Shown piece after piece: positions 19,522-30,541 of a DNA stretch of 64,000 nucleotides. The position numbers were made by a program, and so were the translations under genes. Source of the stretch: Photobacterium sp. TY1-4 (GTDB lineage Bacteria > Pseudomonadota > Gammaproteobacteria > Enterobacterales > Vibrionaceae); NCBI RefSeq assembly GCF_025398175.1, contig NZ_CP099734.1, forward strand, positions 2,418,001-2,482,000. The letters are read 5' to 3'. The notes beneath the pieces are model-generated. The model was not told the DNA's origin and searched no databases. It saw only the letters and a program-made list of their open reading frames with translations. Numbering within the stretch: the first letter of the stretch is position 1; every line of letters begins with the position of its first letter.

Positions 19522-20193
19522 ATGATTCTTCACGGCTCTTCCATCTCTCCCTTTGTCCGAAAAATTATGCTCGCGCTCGCCTATAAAGGGCTCCCTTATG
19601 AGCTCCAACCCCTGAATCCGTACCTGGAGAAAGAACTGGCGCTCAAACGCCACCCCCTCGGGAAGGTCCCGGTACTGGAGCACGACGGGGTTTCCGTCAT
19701 CGACTCCACCGTGATTGCCCACTATCTGGATGATCTCTGCCCGGTGCCGCCCCTCTATCCCGGCTCCGCTCAGGCCCGGGCGAAAATACGCTGGCTCGAA
19801 GAATATGCCGATACCCGGCTGACCTCACTGATCGGCGGTGTACTGTTTTACCAAAAAATCATGCGGGGCAAGATGCTGAATAAGGAAGTCGATGAGGACG
19901 CCATCGAACAGTGTCTGACCCACCACCTGCCGCAGGCACTGCGCTATCTGGAAGAGCAATTGCCCGAATCCGGCTATGTGACGCCGCAGCTTTCCATGGC
20001 GGAAATCAGTTTATGGAGTGTTTGTCGCAGTGGTTGGATGGCGGGGCTGAGGCTGAGCCAGTACCCGCGGTTGCAGGTATATCTGGCAGCCATTGAACAA
20101 GAGCCATGGGTGGCAAATTTGATGGGCGAGGAAGACCATGAGCTCCGCAGCTTTTATTGCGAGCCCATGATTTATCACAATCACCTCAGCTGA
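19522..20193 (+). CDS. Glutathione S-transferase family protein
   Basis: 223 residues from ATG 19522 (MILHGSSISPFVRKIMLALAYKG); the frame is open upstream to 19321 but only this start fits the thioredoxin-fold beginning. The N-terminal domain has the family cis-proline and glutathione motif HPLGKVPVLEHDGVSVIDSTVI; the C-terminal half is helical. The substrate is unknown. Its TGA abuts the convergent yeaC TGA within TGATCA, with no intergenic space. Confidence 0.85.
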   Translation: MILHGSSISPFVRKIMLALAYKGLPYELQPLNPYLEKELALKRHPLGKVPVLEHDGVSVIDSTVIAHYLDDLCPVPPLYPGSAQARAKIRWLEEYADTRLTSLIGGVLFYQKIMRGKMLNKEVDEDAIEQCLTHHLPQALRYLEEQLPESGYVTPQLSMAEISLWSVCRSGWMAGLRLSQYPRLQVYLAAIEQEPWVANLMGEEDHELRSFYCEPMIYHNHLS

Positions 20194-20490
20194 TCAGAGC
20201 TGATCGTGCTCAAAGCGGGCAATGTCATTCGGCGCCGGGGTCTCATCAATCCCGAAATCGCGCTTCAGCTCCGCCTTCGACTTAAACATAATATCGCCAC
20301 CGGCAGCGACTGACATATGCTCCGCCTCAGTGTTATGACGGGACTGGTAAATCATCATCGCCTGCATCGCCGCATCCCGCTGCTCCGGGGTCAGCGGTGT
20401 GCCGTCAGGCCATTTACCAATTTCAACTGCGGTCGAAATCCGTTGAAAGACTTCCGGGGTCATTGCTTGTAGTAATTGTTCGAGTTCCAT
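20194..20490 (-). CDS. yeaC: YeaC, DUF1315 protein
   Basis: 98 residues from ATG 20490 (MELEQLLQAMTPEVFQRISTAVEIGKWPDG). The segment GKWPDGTPLTPEQRDAAMQA is the family mark. Function unknown; it commonly neighbours msrB, as here. The longer open frame to 20667 has no family support. Acidic C terminus, no membrane segment. Confidence 0.88.
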   Translation of the reverse strand: MELEQLLQAMTPEVFQRISTAVEIGKWPDGTPLTPEQRDAAMQAMMIYQSRHNTEAEHMSVAAGGDIMFKSKAELKRDFGIDETPAPNDIARFEHDQL

Positions 20491-20810
20491 TTGCAGGCTT
20501 CCTGTCCAATGGCTAAAATGCCACCAGACTCTTGCTGATTCGATAAGACAGGCAGGCAGTAATACCAATTTCGCCCCTTGGCGCCAACTAACAATCGCGA
20601 ATTTGTTTCTTCGATCACAATGTAGACGCTCCGACGACGGGCATGACGTGCTAAGGCACGTATGCAATCGGGTAAGATTAATCGCAGCCCGGATCCGGTC
20701 GCCTTTTCATTGAACATGGTGCATCTGGTGATACGCGTCGGATGCCGAGAGAAACCAATATTGTATGCTCTTCACCGAGCAACATGGAACCCTGACGCAA
20801 TCAATTTCTT
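20491..20810. other. Intergenic region between yeaC and the DUF2989 lipoprotein gene
   Basis: 320 bp that must carry the divergent promoters. A minus-strand frame of 85 codons (20460-20717) crosses it but overlaps the yeaC start and lacks a recognisable family. No repeat or RNA family was recognised. Confidence 0.3.
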
Positions 20811-21638
20811 ATGATGAAGAACCGAGTCTTGACGACAACGCAACGACTATACCTTTCAGTCGCCTGCCTGACCCTGCTGGGCGGGTGTTTTGATCGACAT
20901 CGCTCAACCGACAGTTTGTGTCAGGATCATCCTGAAATTTGCGCCAATACCAATCTCAACGATGGCCAGTGCCGGCTACAACGGACCCAGTTGATCTGGC
21001 AGCGCTATGATGTGCTGCAAAATCCAACCGATGAAGAGCAGTTTAAAGAGCTGAAATTTACTTACGCTTATCAGAAATGCCTGGAATACGCCGCCCGAAT
21101 TGAACCGACCGAGCTGAAAGAGCGCAAGACAATGCGAACCCGGGCGCTGATCCACAGCTATGAGGATATTCGTCGGCTGTCCGAAGCCCTGGCTGACTCG
21201 ACCGATCCGCAAATCATTTATTACCGCTGGAGCCAGGGTGACAAGCGTGCCCTGCGTCAATTCCTACAACTGGAAGGAACCCCAGCACTTGAAACGCCGG
21301 AGTTACAACTGGCGCTGGCCACCTTCTATACCGAAGTCGATAAAGAAAAAACCATTCAGCTACTGAAGCACGCCCTGGAGCTCCATACCGGTGAGCAGCC
21401 GATTCAACCGGAGATCATCCAATCGCTCGCGACATTATCCCACCAGACCGAGTCCGCCACGGAAGCTTATTTATGGGCCAAAATCGGCACTGATCTCGGC
21501 GCATCCGTCGCCAGCCAGGAAAAGCTGAACAACTTCTATCCGATGACTGACGAAGAGCGCCAACGTTTGGACGAGAAAGCGCTGCAAGTCGCCAAATCAA
21601 TTCGTCGCGGCAAGTTCCGCGCCGAACTGGTCCAGTAA
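20811..21638 (+). CDS. DUF2989 family lipoprotein
   Basis: 275 residues. Signal segment followed by lipobox LLGGC (Cys near residue 26), so a lipid-anchored envelope protein. The mature part has several cysteines soon after the anchor (SLCQDHPEICANTNLNDGQC), then a helical, tetratricopeptide-like region with about 200 residues of paired helices. It matches the vibrio DUF2989 family in length and N terminus. No known function. Convergent with msrB. Confidence 0.8.
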   Translation: MMKNRVLTTTQRLYLSVACLTLLGGCFDRHRSTDSLCQDHPEICANTNLNDGQCRLQRTQLIWQRYDVLQNPTDEEQFKELKFTYAYQKCLEYAARIEPTELKERKTMRTRALIHSYEDIRRLSEALADSTDPQIIYYRWSQGDKRALRQFLQLEGTPALETPELQLALATFYTEVDKEKTIQLLKHALELHTGEQPIQPEIIQSLATLSHQTESATEAYLWAKIGTDLGASVASQEKLNNFYPMTDEERQRLDEKALQVAKSIRRGKFRAELVQ

Positions 21639-21696
21639 ATAAGCCAAACGGGTCCAATTAACAGGCTCTGCCTGATCCGAAGTCCCAATCAGGGGC

Positions 21697-22098
21697 TTAT
21701 TCCCCCTCAGATGATTCACCGTTAAAAATGAGGGACACGGAGTTCACACAGTAACGCTCACCTGTCGTCGGCGGCCCGTCGGGAAACACATGCCCGAGGT
21801 GGCTGTCGCATTCGGCACAACGAATTTCAATCCGGTGCATGCCATGGCTGTGATCTTCCAGATAACGGATCGCCTCAGGGCGGATCGGCGCATCAAAACT
21901 CGGCCAGCCGCAACCCGAATCAAATTTGTGCTCAGAACTGAACAAGGCCGCTTCACAGCAGGTGCAGTGGTATCGCCCGGTTTCACGGTTATGGAGCAAC
22001 GTTCCGGAGAACGGTGGTTCGGTCCCACGCTCCCGACAAATATGGTACTGCTCAGCAGTTAGCTTATCACGCCAATAAGTGTCTGATTTATCTGACAT
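21697..22098 (-). CDS. msrB: Peptide-methionine (R)-S-oxide reductase
   Basis: 133 residues. Two CxxC zinc pairs (Cys45/Cys48 and Cys94/Cys97) and the catalytic cysteine in RYCVNS (Cys117) are present, with SGCGWPSF as family signature. Repairs the R epimer of methionine sulfoxide in proteins using thioredoxin. No signal peptide, so cytoplasmic. Divergent from gapA. Confidence 0.95.
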   Translation of the reverse strand: MSDKSDTYWRDKLTAEQYHICRERGTEPPFSGTLLHNRETGRYHCTCCEAALFSSEHKFDSGCGWPSFDAPIRPEAIRYLEDHSHGMHRIEIRCAECDSHLGHVFPDGPPTTGERYCVNSVSLIFNGESSEGE

Positions 22099-23444
<1,346 letters not shown>

Positions 23445-23463
23445 TTCTGATTGAGATAGTGAA

Positions 23464-23492
23464 TAAAAGGCAGCGTAAAGCTGCCTTTTTTG
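23464..23492 (+). terminator. Terminator after gapA
   Basis: AAAGGCAGC / GCTGCCTTT with a short loop, followed by TTTTTG, 20 bp after the stop. Confidence 0.9.
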
Positions 23493-23704
23493 TATCTGAT
23501 TCGCCCATTCGGTGACCAATCCAAACTAAAATTTGCGTCCAAGATGTCAAACACAGCAATAAAATTAACAAATATTTTTGAAATATTACTGATATTTTTT
23601 AATTAAAATTAAGTTTGTCATTTATTGGTGCTAACTTTCAAAACGTTCAATAACCCGTCAATAAGCTGCGACTTTGCTTCTGATCACGAGTAAGGAAGAA
23701 TTCG

Positions 23705-24583
23705 ATGGATTTACGTAACCTTTCAACAATTTCAGTATTATCCGATGCAATCACCGTGTGCGACTACCAAGGCATAAAGCTCCTGCGAATCCAACATCCG
23801 CAGGCTGAAGCCGGCATTTCCCTGCACGGTGGTCATTTGGTTTGGTACAAACCGGCTGGGGAATCCGCTGTGATCTGGCTGAGCGAGAAAGCGGAATTTG
23901 ATCCTCAAAAAGCCATTCGCGGGGGGATCCCTGTGTGCTGGCCCTGGTTCGGTAAAGCGGCCACACCATCCCACGGCTTTGCCCGGCTCAGCGACTGGGC
24001 TCTCAAAGAACATCGCGAAAACGACCATGGGGTGATCATCAGTCTGACCCTCAAAGCCGACGAAACCACCCAGGCGCTCTGGCCACACCAATTCTGCACT
24101 GAACTGACATTTGAAATCGGCCGTGAATTGCACGTTAGCCTGACCTCGACCAATACCGATACCCATGCCTGGTCGTTCAGCGGCGCCCTGCATACCTATT
24201 TCACGGTGGGTGATATCCGGGAAACAAGCATCACCGGCATGGGTCAGACCTACCTCGACAGCACCCAAGACGACATTACTTGTGACGGTGAAGCCGTTTT
24301 GCAATTCAGCGGAGAGACCGATCGCGTCTATACCTCACCGGAAAGCCCGGTGGTGATCCACGACGCCCGTAACCAGCGCCAGATCCAGGTCAGAAATCAG
24401 GGACATGATTGCGCCGTTATTTGGAACCCATGGCAGGCGCTCTCCACCAGCATGGCTGACATGGCGGATAACAGCTTCGAAACTATGGTCTGCGTCGAAT
24501 CCACAATCCATGAATCCCCGATTGAACTGGTACCAGGTGCCTGCCATACCCTCAGTACGCACATCAAAGTTCATCGCGATTAA
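23705..24583 (+). CDS. yeaD: D-hexose-6-phosphate mutarotase YeaD
   Basis: 292 residues of the aldose-1-epimerase superfamily. Visible marks: GGIPVCWPWFG around residue 80, HGFARLSDW, and LHTYFTVGD with the conserved histidine. It interconverts alpha and beta anomers of hexose-6-phosphates and typically follows gapA. The gap to gapA (260 bp) contains the gapA terminator, so it has its own promoter. Confidence 0.9.
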   Translation: MDLRNLSTISVLSDAITVCDYQGIKLLRIQHPQAEAGISLHGGHLVWYKPAGESAVIWLSEKAEFDPQKAIRGGIPVCWPWFGKAATPSHGFARLSDWALKEHRENDHGVIISLTLKADETTQALWPHQFCTELTFEIGRELHVSLTSTNTDTHAWSFSGALHTYFTVGDIRETSITGMGQTYLDSTQDDITCDGEAVLQFSGETDRVYTSPESPVVIHDARNQRQIQVRNQGHDCAVIWNPWQALSTSMADMADNSFETMVCVESTIHESPIELVPGACHTLSTHIKVHRD

Positions 24584-24685
24584 CCCCGATACCACTGACA
24601 TTGTCATCCATGGCCTGCTGTTTGCACGTCCGTCTGCGATGTAACCAAGCGGCTGGCTGGGGCCGTCATCCGGGCAACCAGCAGC

Positions 24686-25066
24686 TCAAGCCTGCATCTG
24701 CACGTTGGCTTCAATCAGGACCCAACCATTCCCATCGGGATCATTAAAGGTTGCAAACCGCCCTCCGACGAGGGTGACAATATCAGACAGCGTCACCCCC
24801 CGACGGCTTAGCTCTTGGTGTGTTTTCTGGATGTCATCAGTCTGAACCACTAAGCCCTGGACCGAGCCTGCCGCCATCCCGCCAAAGGGTTTGACCAGGC
24901 TGATCGTCGTTTCTGCCCCTTTCGGCGCCAGTTGGATCCAGCGCTGATGGTTTTCGCCGTGGTGATCTCGGATCAGCTCAAATCCCAAGGCATCCCGATA
25001 AAACCACAGGGCCTGTCGCTGATCCGAAACCGGAATCGATACCGTATCCACCCGTGAAATCGCCAT
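24686..25066 (-). CDS. VOC (glyoxalase/bleomycin-resistance fold) protein
   Basis: 126 residues with two beta-alpha-beta repeats: VDTVSIPVSDQRQALWFYRDALGFELI at the start and FATFNDPDGNGWVLIEA near the end, with the acidic metal ligand candidates in the latter. The family includes metal-dependent lyases, dioxygenases and resistance proteins, and the actual reaction cannot be told from this sequence. Monocistronic in appearance. Confidence 0.85.
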   Translation of the reverse strand: MAISRVDTVSIPVSDQRQALWFYRDALGFELIRDHHGENHQRWIQLAPKGAETTISLVKPFGGMAAGSVQGLVVQTDDIQKTHQELSRRGVTLSDIVTLVGGRFATFNDPDGNGWVLIEANVQMQA

Positions 25067-25647
25067 TGAATTGCTCCCCCAGCACTGCTTACAGATCTAG
25101 CTTAATCCAGCACAGCTGACTTGTGCCCGAAATCCTCCCGGGATCGCATTTTTTTGACATCCTAACCCCACGGCACCACGCACAATTTATTCGACACGCT
25201 TGGCAAAATACCCGGCAATTTGAAGAGATATCGCCCTATTCGCCACAGGTTCCGGCAAAAAGCGATCTCCAACCAAAGAAAATCCAAGTAATGAGATTTT
25301 CACACGATGCAACCCATTACACTCAGCGAATCAGCCTGTCACCTCAAGTTTAAAACTGATCTTGCGCTAATAATTCCACCCCCACCAAACAGTTACATTT
25401 AAGCAACAATACCACCCCCTTTTTTTCAAGAATTCCCCTTGCGCATCCCGATTTATAGGAGGATAGTAGAAGTGTGTTCAATAATTGACCGCCGCGTCAG
25501 CTCAACATGAAAGGGAAATTTAGTTTATAAACCAACAACTCAGTGAAGCAATTTGATCAGTTAGGACTAGTCTTAACATTGAGGGATGTGAAAGTTATTT
25601 GTTTTCGTCCTTTCTAATTGATTGAAGAACGATTCAGGGGGCATACC
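25067..25647 (+). other. Long leader before the prkA operon; no gene supported
   Basis: 581 bp. A 76-codon plus frame at 25123-25353 has no family resemblance and no ribosome site. AT-rich in the second half. In enterics this operon is under sigma-S and nitrogen (sigma-54) control; I looked for TGGCAC-N5-TTGCA and found no match with the correct 10-bp GG-GC spacing. Confidence 0.35.
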
Positions 25648-27582
25648 ATGAGTATTTTTGACCACTATCGTCAACGCTATGAAGAAAGCAAGGATGAAGA
25701 GCTTTCATTGCAGGAATTCCTTGAGATCTGTCGGAACGACCGCAGTGCCTATGTCAATGCTGCTGAACGTTTGCTGATGGCTATCGGCGAACCCGAAATG
25801 ATTGACACCGCTCAGGACCCGCGCTTGAGCCGAATTTTCTCTAACCGCGTAATTTCTCGCTATAAAACCTTCGAAGATTTCTATGGCATGGAAGATGCAA
25901 TTGAACAAATCGTCTCCTACCTGAAACACGCCGCGCAAGGTCTGGAAGAGCGGAAACAAATCCTCTACCTGCTGGGTCCAGTCGGTGGTGGTAAATCCTC
26001 TCTGGCCGAGAAACTAAAAAGCCTGATGCAAAAAGTACCGGTCTATGTCCTCACGGCGAATGGCGAGCGCAGCCCGGTGAACGATCACCCGTTCTGTCTG
26101 TTTGACAAACACGAAGACGGGGATCTGCTGAGCAAAGAATACGGTATTCCACAGCGCTATCTGAACAACATTATGTCGCCTTGGGCTGCCAAACGCCTGC
26201 ATGAATTCGGCGGCGATATTACCAAGTTCAAAGTGGTCAAAGTCCGCCCATCAATTCTTGACCAGGTCGGGATTGCCAAAACCGAACCGGGCGATGAAAA
26301 CAACCAGGACATCTCTTCGCTGGTTGGTAAAGTCGACATCCGCCAACTGGAGCATTTTGCCCAGGATGACCCGGATGCCTACAGCTACTCCGGTGCCTTG
26401 TGTAAAGCCAACCAGGGCCTGATGGAGTTCGTCGAGATGTTCAAGGCACCGCTGAAAGTACTGCACCCCTTACTGACGGCGACCCAGGAAGGCAACTATA
26501 ACGGGACCGAAGGCCTGTCTGCTCTGCCTTTCGACGGCATTATTCTGGCCCACTCCAATGAATCGGAATGGCAGACCTTCCGCAACAACAAGAACAACGA
26601 GGCCTTCCTCGACCGGGTTTATATCGTCAAAGTGCCTTACTGTCTGCGGGTGTCCGAAGAGATTAAAATCTACGAGAAGCTGCTGCAAAACAGTGAACTG
26701 TCTGCGGCACCATGCTCCCCGAGCACCTTGGGTATCCTGGCTCGGTTCACGGTGCTGTCACGTCTGAAAGAGCCTGAAAACTCAAGCATTTATTCGAAAA
26801 TGCGGGTGTATGACGGTGAAACGCTGAAAGATACCGATCCGAAAGCCAAATCGTACCAGGAATACCGCGATTATGCCGGTGTGGACGAAGGGATGGCCGG
26901 TCTGTCAACCCGATTCGCCTTCAAGATCCTGTCCCGGGTCTTCAACTTCGATCACTCCGAAGTGGCGGCTAACCCGGTGCACCTGTTCTATGTGCTGGAG
27001 CAGCAAATTGAACGTGAGCAGTTCCCGCAGGATTTGGCCGAGAAGTACCTGGAGCACCTGAAAGGCTATCTGATCCCGAAATACGTCGAGTTTATCGGCA
27101 AAGAGATCCAAACCGCATATCTCGAGTCGTACTCTGAGTACGGTCAGAATATCTTTGACCGCTACGTCAGCTATGCGGACTTCTGGATCCAGGATCAGGA
27201 ATACCGTGATCCGGAAACCGGGCAACTGTTTGACCGGTCCGCCCTGAACAACGAGCTGGAAAAAATCGAGAAACCAGCCGGGATCAGCAACCCGAAAGAC
27301 TTCCGAAACGAGATTGTCAACTTCGTACTGCGTGCCCGTGCCAGCAATGCGGGTAAAAATCCGAACTGGACCAGCTACGAGAAGCTGCGCACTGTGATCG
27401 AGAAGAAAATGTTCTCCAACACAGAAGAGCTGCTGCCAGTGATCTCCTTTAATGCCAAAACGTCCACCGAAGAGCAGAAGAAACATGACGACTTCGTGGC
27501 TCGGATGATGGAAAAAGGCTATACCCGCAAGCAGGTTCGCCTGCTGTCCGAATGGTATCTGCGTGTCCGTAAATCATCATAA
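25648..27582 (+). CDS. yeaG: PrkA-type AAA+ serine protein kinase (YeaG)
   Basis: 644 residues, same as E. coli YeaG. Start chosen at ATG 25648 (MSIFDHYRQRYEESKDEE) behind AGGGGG. The N-terminal AAA+ core has Walker A GPVGGGKSS near residue 115; the C-terminal part is the PrkA kinase-like domain. The family acts in stationary-phase and nitrogen-stress adaptation together with YeaH. First gene of a three-gene operon with yeaH (37-bp gap) and spoVR. Confidence 0.95.
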   Translation: MSIFDHYRQRYEESKDEELSLQEFLEICRNDRSAYVNAAERLLMAIGEPEMIDTAQDPRLSRIFSNRVISRYKTFEDFYGMEDAIEQIVSYLKHAAQGLEERKQILYLLGPVGGGKSSLAEKLKSLMQKVPVYVLTANGERSPVNDHPFCLFDKHEDGDLLSKEYGIPQRYLNNIMSPWAAKRLHEFGGDITKFKVVKVRPSILDQVGIAKTEPGDENNQDISSLVGKVDIRQLEHFAQDDPDAYSYSGALCKANQGLMEFVEMFKAPLKVLHPLLTATQEGNYNGTEGLSALPFDGIILAHSNESEWQTFRNNKNNEAFLDRVYIVKVPYCLRVSEEIKIYEKLLQNSELSAAPCSPSTLGILARFTVLSRLKEPENSSIYSKMRVYDGETLKDTDPKAKSYQEYRDYAGVDEGMAGLSTRFAFKILSRVFNFDHSEVAANPVHLFYVLEQQIEREQFPQDLAEKYLEHLKGYLIPKYVEFIGKEIQTAYLESYSEYGQNIFDRYVSYADFWIQDQEYRDPETGQLFDRSALNNELEKIEKPAGISNPKDFRNEIVNFVLRARASNAGKNPNWTSYEKLRTVIEKKMFSNTEELLPVISFNAKTSTEEQKKHDDFVARMMEKGYTRKQVRLLSEWYLRVRKSS

Positions 27583-27619
27583 CGGCCACAGCAGAATGGG
27601 ATGAAGAAGGGGGGAGCTT

Positions 27620-28891
27620 ATGGGGCACTTTATCGACCGAAGGCTCAACGGTAAGAACAAAAGCACAGTGAACCGCCAACGTTTCCTGCGCCGCCATAAA
27701 CAGCAAATCAAAGAGTCGATTGCTGATGCGGTCAACAAGCGCTCGATCACTGATGTGGAAAGCGGGGAAGATATTACCATTCCTTCCCGGGATATCCGCG
27801 AGCCCAGCTTTCACCAAGGACGGGGTGGACAACGGGAAGTTGTCCACCCGGGGAATGACCAGTTCAGTCCCGGCGATCGTATTGAGCGCCCCCAAGGCGG
27901 GGCGGGTCAAGGCGGGGCCGGTGAAGGACAGGCCAGTCCCGACGGTGAAGGACAGGATGAGTTTGTGTTTCAAATCTCCAAAGACGAATACCTGGATCTG
28001 CTGTTTGAAGATCTGGAGTTGCCGAATTTGGAGAAAAACCAGCTCAATAAAATTGTGGAGTGGAAAACTTTCCGCTCCGGGTTCAAATCGACCGGTGTTC
28101 CGGCCAATATTGCCATTATCAAATCACTTCAGAACTCGTTGGCCCGGCGTACGGCGATGACCGCCGCCAAGCGACGCCAGTTACGGGAGCTGGAGCAAGC
28201 GCTTGACCACCTGATGACCACCGAGCCGGCGCAGCCGCTTGAAGAAGATCGGGTGAAAAAAGAAATCCTGGTATTGCGCGAGAAAATCAGTCGTGTGCCG
28301 TTCATCGATACCTTCGATTTACGGTACAAAAACTACGAGCGCCGGCCGCAACCAACCAGCCAGGCAGTAATGTTTTGTCTGATGGACGTCTCCGGCTCAA
28401 TGGATCAGGCCACCAAAGATATGGCCAAACGCTTTTATATTTTGTTGTACCTGTTCCTCAACCGGACCTATAAAAACGTGGACGTGGTGTTTATTCGTCA
28501 CCACACCCAGGCCAAAGAGGTTGATGAGCATGAGTTCTTCTACTCGCAGGAAACCGGGGGCACCATTGTTTCCAGCGCCTTGCGACTGATGGACGAGATC
28601 ATCAAGAAACGCTATTCACCGGCTGAGTGGAACATCTATGCCGCGCAGGCCTCAGACGGCGATAACTGGGCTGATGATTCTCCGGGTTGCCGTGAGCTGC
28701 TGGACAAGCATATTCTGCCGCTCAGCCGCTACTACGCCTACATCGAGATCACCCGCCGGGCGCATCAGACCCTGTGGCGGGAGTACGAAGCCCTGCAGGC
28801 CGGCCATGGCAACTTTGCGATGCAGAACATAAGGAGTGTGGAAGACATCTTCCCGGTATTCCGGGAGCTATTTAAAAAGCAAGTTAGTTAG
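27620..28891 (+). CDS. yeaH: YeaH, DUF444 von Willebrand A-like protein
   Basis: 423 residues. N terminus [25 protein letters not shown] is the family signature. A Gly/Gln/Pro-rich linker (about 85-115) is followed by a vWA-like domain with the metal-site motif MDVSGSMDQ. Works with the PrkA-type kinase YeaG in the stress operon. Ends 30 bp before the spoVR start. Confidence 0.94.
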   Translation: MGHFIDRRLNGKNKSTVNRQRFLRRHKQQIKESIADAVNKRSITDVESGEDITIPSRDIREPSFHQGRGGQREVVHPGNDQFSPGDRIERPQGGAGQGGAGEGQASPDGEGQDEFVFQISKDEYLDLLFEDLELPNLEKNQLNKIVEWKTFRSGFKSTGVPANIAIIKSLQNSLARRTAMTAAKRRQLRELEQALDHLMTTEPAQPLEEDRVKKEILVLREKISRVPFIDTFDLRYKNYERRPQPTSQAVMFCLMDVSGSMDQATKDMAKRFYILLYLFLNRTYKNVDVVFIRHHTQAKEVDEHEFFYSQETGGTIVSSALRLMDEIIKKRYSPAEWNIYAAQASDGDNWADDSPGCRELLDKHILPLSRYYAYIEITRRAHQTLWREYEALQAGHGNFAMQNIRSVEDIFPVFRELFKKQVS

Positions 28892-28921
28892 ATGTCAGCA
28901 AGCGCTATAGGGGAGTGTGTT

Positions 28922-30454
28922 ATGGTTACAACCACTAAGTCAAAAACACTCAGTGACGGTCCGGATTGGACGTTTGACCTGCTTGAGCAGTATCACACGG
29001 AAATTAAACGCGTCGCCGATTTTTATCGTCTCGACGCTTATCCAAACCAAATCGAGATCATCACTGCCGAGCAAATGATGGATGCCTATTCCAGTATCGG
29101 GATGCCCATCAACTACCATCACTGGTCTTTCGGTAAACGCTTTATTGAAACCGAGCGCGGATACAAGCACGGCCAAATGGGTCTGGCCTATGAGATTGTG
29201 ATCAACTCCGACCCCTGTATCGCTTACCTGATGGAAGAAAATACCATCACCATGCAGGCATTGGTCATGGCCCATGCCTGCTATGGCCATAACTCGTTTT
29301 TCAAAGGCAACTACCTGTTTAAAGCCTGGACCGATGCCAGCTCCATCATTGATTACCTGCTGTTTGCCCGCAAATACATCACCGAGTGCGAGGAAAAGTA
29401 CGGGGTGGATGATGTCGAGAAGCTGCTGGACTCCTGCCACGCCCTGATGAACTACGGGGTCGACCGCTACAAACGACCGCAAAAAATCTCACTGGTTGAG
29501 GAGAAAGCCCGCCAGAAAGCCCGTGAAGATTATTTGCAGACCCAGGTAAATGCGCTGTGGCGCACGATTCCGGTTCATGAAGAGAAAGAAAACAAAACGG
29601 AAGAGTACCGCTTCCCGGAAGAGCCGCAGGAAAATATCCTGTACTTTATTGAAAAGCACGCTCCGTTACTGGAGCCCTGGCAGCGGGAGCTGGTCCGGAT
29701 CGTGCGGAAGATCAGCCAGTACTTCTATCCGCAGAAACAAACCCAGGTGATGAACGAAGGCTGGGCTACCTTCTGGCACTACACCATTCTCAACCACCTG
29801 TACGATGAGGGCCTGGTCACCGATCGCTTCATCATTGAGTTTTTACACAGCCACACCAATGTGGTGGCGCAACCGGACTATAACAGCCCCTACTACAGCG
29901 GCATCAACCCGTATGCGCTGGGCTTTGCCATGTTCCAGGATATTCGCCGGATCTGCGAAAACCCAACGGAGGAAGATAAATACTGGTTCCCGGATATTGC
30001 CGGCTCCGGCTGGCTGGAGACCGTGCACTTTGCGATGGAGAACTTCAAGGACGAGAGCTTTATCAGCCAGTACCTGTCGCCGAAAGTGATGCGGGACTTT
30101 AAGTTTTTCGCGGTCGAAGATGATGATCGACACAACTATGTCGAAGTCAGCGCGATCCATAATGAGGAAGGCTACCGGGCTATTCGGGAAAAATTGTCAT
30201 CTCAGTACAACCTGAGCAACAACGAACCCAATATCCAGGTGTGGAATGTGGCACTGAAGGGGGATCGCTCCCTGACGTTGCGCTATGTGCCGCACAATCG
30301 GATCCCGCTGGCCGACAGCCATGCAGAAGTGCTCAAGCATTTATACCGCTTGTGGGGATTTGATGTGGTCCTGGAGGAAGAATTGCCGGACGGCAGAACC
30401 CAGATCCTCAGTACCTGCCCGAACCGCAGCAGCCAGTACAGCGCCGATATCTGA
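28922..30454 (+). CDS. ycgB: SpoVR family protein (YcgB)
   Basis: 510 residues from ATG 28922, matching E. coli YcgB (510); GGGGAG lies 7 bp upstream. The frame is open to 28892, right after the yeaH stop. The family is named after a Bacillus cortex-formation gene, but its activity is unknown; HxxxxH-like segments (MAHACYGHNSFF; NEGWATFWHY) are conserved. E. coli separates ycgB from yeaGH, while here the three are one operon, supporting a joint role. Ends at a strong terminator. Confidence 0.94.
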   Translation: MVTTTKSKTLSDGPDWTFDLLEQYHTEIKRVADFYRLDAYPNQIEIITAEQMMDAYSSIGMPINYHHWSFGKRFIETERGYKHGQMGLAYEIVINSDPCIAYLMEENTITMQALVMAHACYGHNSFFKGNYLFKAWTDASSIIDYLLFARKYITECEEKYGVDDVEKLLDSCHALMNYGVDRYKRPQKISLVEEKARQKAREDYLQTQVNALWRTIPVHEEKENKTEEYRFPEEPQENILYFIEKHAPLLEPWQRELVRIVRKISQYFYPQKQTQVMNEGWATFWHYTILNHLYDEGLVTDRFIIEFLHSHTNVVAQPDYNSPYYSGINPYALGFAMFQDIRRICENPTEEDKYWFPDIAGSGWLETVHFAMENFKDESFISQYLSPKVMRDFKFFAVEDDDRHNYVEVSAIHNEEGYRAIREKLSSQYNLSNNEPNIQVWNVALKGDRSLTLRYVPHNRIPLADSHAEVLKHLYRLWGFDVVLEEELPDGRTQILSTCPNRSSQYSADI

Positions 30455-30482
30455 TCCCGGACCATCTGGTGCCGGATAAACT

Positions 30483-30508
30483 AAAGGAGATGCCTCGGCA
30501 TCTCCTTT
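30483..30508. terminator. Bidirectional terminator between spoVR and fadR
   Basis: Perfect 12-bp arms AAAGGAGATGCC / GGCATCTCCTTT with a 2-base turn (so a 4-base loop with 11 pairs), then CTTCT. Lies between convergent genes. Confidence 0.8.
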
Positions 30509-30541
30509 CTTCTACACGTCCTATCAGGTTATCTGCGGCAA

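Noticed and set aside
20460..20717. 85-codon minus-strand frame upstream of yeaC
   Set aside because: Overlaps the yeaC start in another frame, no ribosome site and no recognisable family.
25123..25353. 76-codon plus-strand frame in the prkA leader
   Set aside because: No ribosome site, no family resemblance, atypical composition.
25067..25647. Sigma-54 promoter before prkA (TTGGCAAAATACCCGGCAA near 25,200)
   Set aside because: The GG-to-GC distance is 11 rather than 10 and the consensus bases do not fit.
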